DNA from: Paraburkholderia podalyriae
GTDB taxonomy: Bacteria; Pseudomonadota; Gammaproteobacteria; Burkholderiales; Burkholderiaceae
Length of the DNA stretch: 64,000 nt
Reading direction: 5' to 3'
Assembly: GCF_014397785.1 (NCBI RefSeq)
Contig: NZ_VZQQ01000016.1
Span: forward strand, 115,219 to 179,218
Both the position numbers and the translations under genes were made by a program. Of this stretch, positions 62,966 to 64,000 are shown one piece after another. Position 1 is the first letter of the stretch. The number at the start of each line of letters is the position of its first letter. The notes below the pieces were generated by a model. That model saw only the letters and a program-made list of their open reading frames with translations. It was not told where the DNA came from and did no database searches.

Positions 62966-64000
62966 TCACTTAATCAAATCATCGAGGCCACCGATCGGCA
63001 CAGCCAAATCACTCTTTCCAGCCAGCTCGTCTTTCAGATATTCTGTGAATTTGGCATTTACTGTATCCATTCCCACGCCACCTTGCCCATATTGATCACC
63101 CGGCAAACTCGCCCATTCGAGATTGCAGTGGTCCGCAAATATTGCTTTCTTTACATCACCGTTTTTGATGTCACTAAGTGCGTGACGCTTATGCCTCAAA
63201 AGAATAACGCAATATCTATCCTGGGAAATCGGCGAAAAATCGTTAATTTCATATTGCTTTCGGTATGCGACATAGGTTGGGTCGTCCCAGTTATATCCCA
63301 TAACCTGATAGGCGCCTGCGGCACTGGAGCTATAGGATTTACCTGTCTTTTTATTCGCTTTGGTAATCACAATCCGGGGATGATCATCGAAGTCTTTCCC
63401 GTAATCTCTGATAAACGATTGCCCGCCGAATAGGCGCTCATAACCGGTAGGCGTTTGTGTTCCCTCTCCGACCCGAATCATCCTCAAAAACGCACGGGTC
63501 CTCGCCTCCTCAAGCGTCAGACGGCCTCGAATTGCCCCCATGAAGTTGCTAATCAGAGCAATCGGATTGATGTGATAGATATCAGATCCGGGGAAGCTTG
63601 GGACGTTAGCCGCCACCTCATCCCACCACACGAGCCGCTCGATCCGCTTCTGCTCTTCCTCGTGCTGCGGCCTGGGTCCCGTCTGCTTCTCCAGCTCGGC
63701 GATCAACTGCTTCCATTTTCCCGGGTTCGCCCACTCGCTTTCGTGCCTGACGATCAGCCTCGACGCCGCCTGCATCAGCCACGGGTACCCGCCACGCTCA
63801 GTCTGTGACAACGTGCAAAGCTCATCAGCCGCCTGCTTCCCATCGCCTTTCGTGAACAGGGCGTCATACACCCTGAGCATCAACGGACTGAGATTCGAAC
63901 GCGAAGCGAGGTCCGCGACATTGGCGCCGCTCGCATAATCCACCCACTTCCGGGTGGTCGCAAAAATCGTATGCGCCGGATCATGGGCATCCGCCAGGCA
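62966..64000 (-). CDS. Lambda-endolysin-like muramidase, C-terminal part of a probable toxin (runs off right edge)
   Basis: The frame is open to the right edge, so the N-terminus is missing; the internal GTG near 63943 is not a real start. About the last 190 residues form a phage lambda R-type (GH24/GH104-like) domain: FLRMIRVGEGTQTPTGYERLFGG with the catalytic Glu in GEGT, DHPR, and the SSAAGAYQVMGYNWDD block. The preceding ~150 residues are helical (LVWWDEVAANVPSFPGSDIYHINPI). This layout is known from large secreted cell-wall-active effectors of Burkholderia, often type VI-linked, but no type VI gene is visible here. Confidence 0.8.
   Translation of the reverse strand, partial: CLADAHDPAHTIFATTRKWVDYASGANVADLASRSNLSPLMLRVYDALFTKGDGKQAADELCTLSQTERGGYPWLMQAASRLIVRHESEWANPGKWKQLIAELEKQTGPRPQHEEEQKRIERLVWWDEVAANVPSFPGSDIYHINPIALISNFMGAIRGRLTLEEARTRAFLRMIRVGEGTQTPTGYERLFGGQSFIRDYGKDFDDHPRIVITKANKKTGKSYSSSAAGAYQVMGYNWDDPTYVAYRKQYEINDFSPISQDRYCVILLRHKRHALSDIKNGDVKKAIFADHCNLEWASLPGDQYGQGGVGMDTVNAKFTEYLKDELAGKSDLAVPIGGLDDLIK

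Overview
The window is GC-rich beta-proteobacterial chromosomal DNA, almost certainly from the Burkholderia/Paraburkholderia group. The RecA, SucCD, Pgk-Pyk-Fba-PurCEK, IlvE/WaaF and BpeAB-type RND proteins, and their order, are those of a Burkholderiaceae main chromosome. About the first 60.4 kb is housekeeping and envelope or metabolic core. The last 3.5 kb is an accessory island with an IS30 element, broken genes, more AT-rich DNA and a muramidase toxin with a probable immunity gene.

Layout: (1) 0-6.2 kb: end of a two-component regulator, recA under an SOS box, recX with a long disordered N-terminus, a DUF2889 protein, sucCD and a TerC-family membrane protein. (2) 6.3-8.9 kb: a type IV pilin with an unusually long leader beside a PglL-type O-oligosaccharyltransferase. 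(3) 8.9-17.8 kb: MazG-like pyrophosphohydrolase, moaC, an M48 metalloprotease with TPR-like tail, a YheT hydrolase pair, an NTF2-like protein, waaF, a zinc-ribbon protein, ilvE and azlCD. (4) 18-26.4 kb: glycolysis and purine block pgk, pyk, fba, purC, purE, purK and a Sua5-type tRNA t6A enzyme. (5) 26.5-37 kb: GDSL lipoprotein esterase, a truncated sterol-desaturase relic, PBP4, a PmrAB/QseBC-like two-component system followed by a Do-type protease whose promoter region carries a PmrA-like box, a secreted carboxypeptidase-regulatory-like protein, DUF427, a CoxG-like protein and a GlxA-type regulator. (6) 37.3-45.1 kb: isochorismatase-family hydrolase, then a TetR repressor divergent from a complete RND tripartite efflux pump, with an AcrR-type operator lying on the pump promoter. 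(7) 45.2-54 kb: NCS2 permease, xylulokinase, glutathione-dependent formaldehyde detoxification (frmA-fghA) and zur-znuACB zinc uptake. (8) 54.2-60.4 kb: a polyol (sorbitol/mannitol type) operon: SDR dehydrogenase, ABC binding protein, two permeases, HAD phosphatase and ATPase. (9) 60.5-64 kb: the island.

The most interesting points are: the effector/immunity-like pair at the right edge with a frameshifted small secreted gene beside the IS30 copy; the two regulatory sites (PmrA-like box before degP, AcrR-like operator before the pump); the stop-free Ala/Pro-rich stretch joining pgk to pyk; and a recurring habit of short tandem arrays, mostly 9-mers, at dispensable positions. No tRNA, rRNA, CRISPR array or prophage was seen. 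Family names come from reading motifs by eye; no database search was run.
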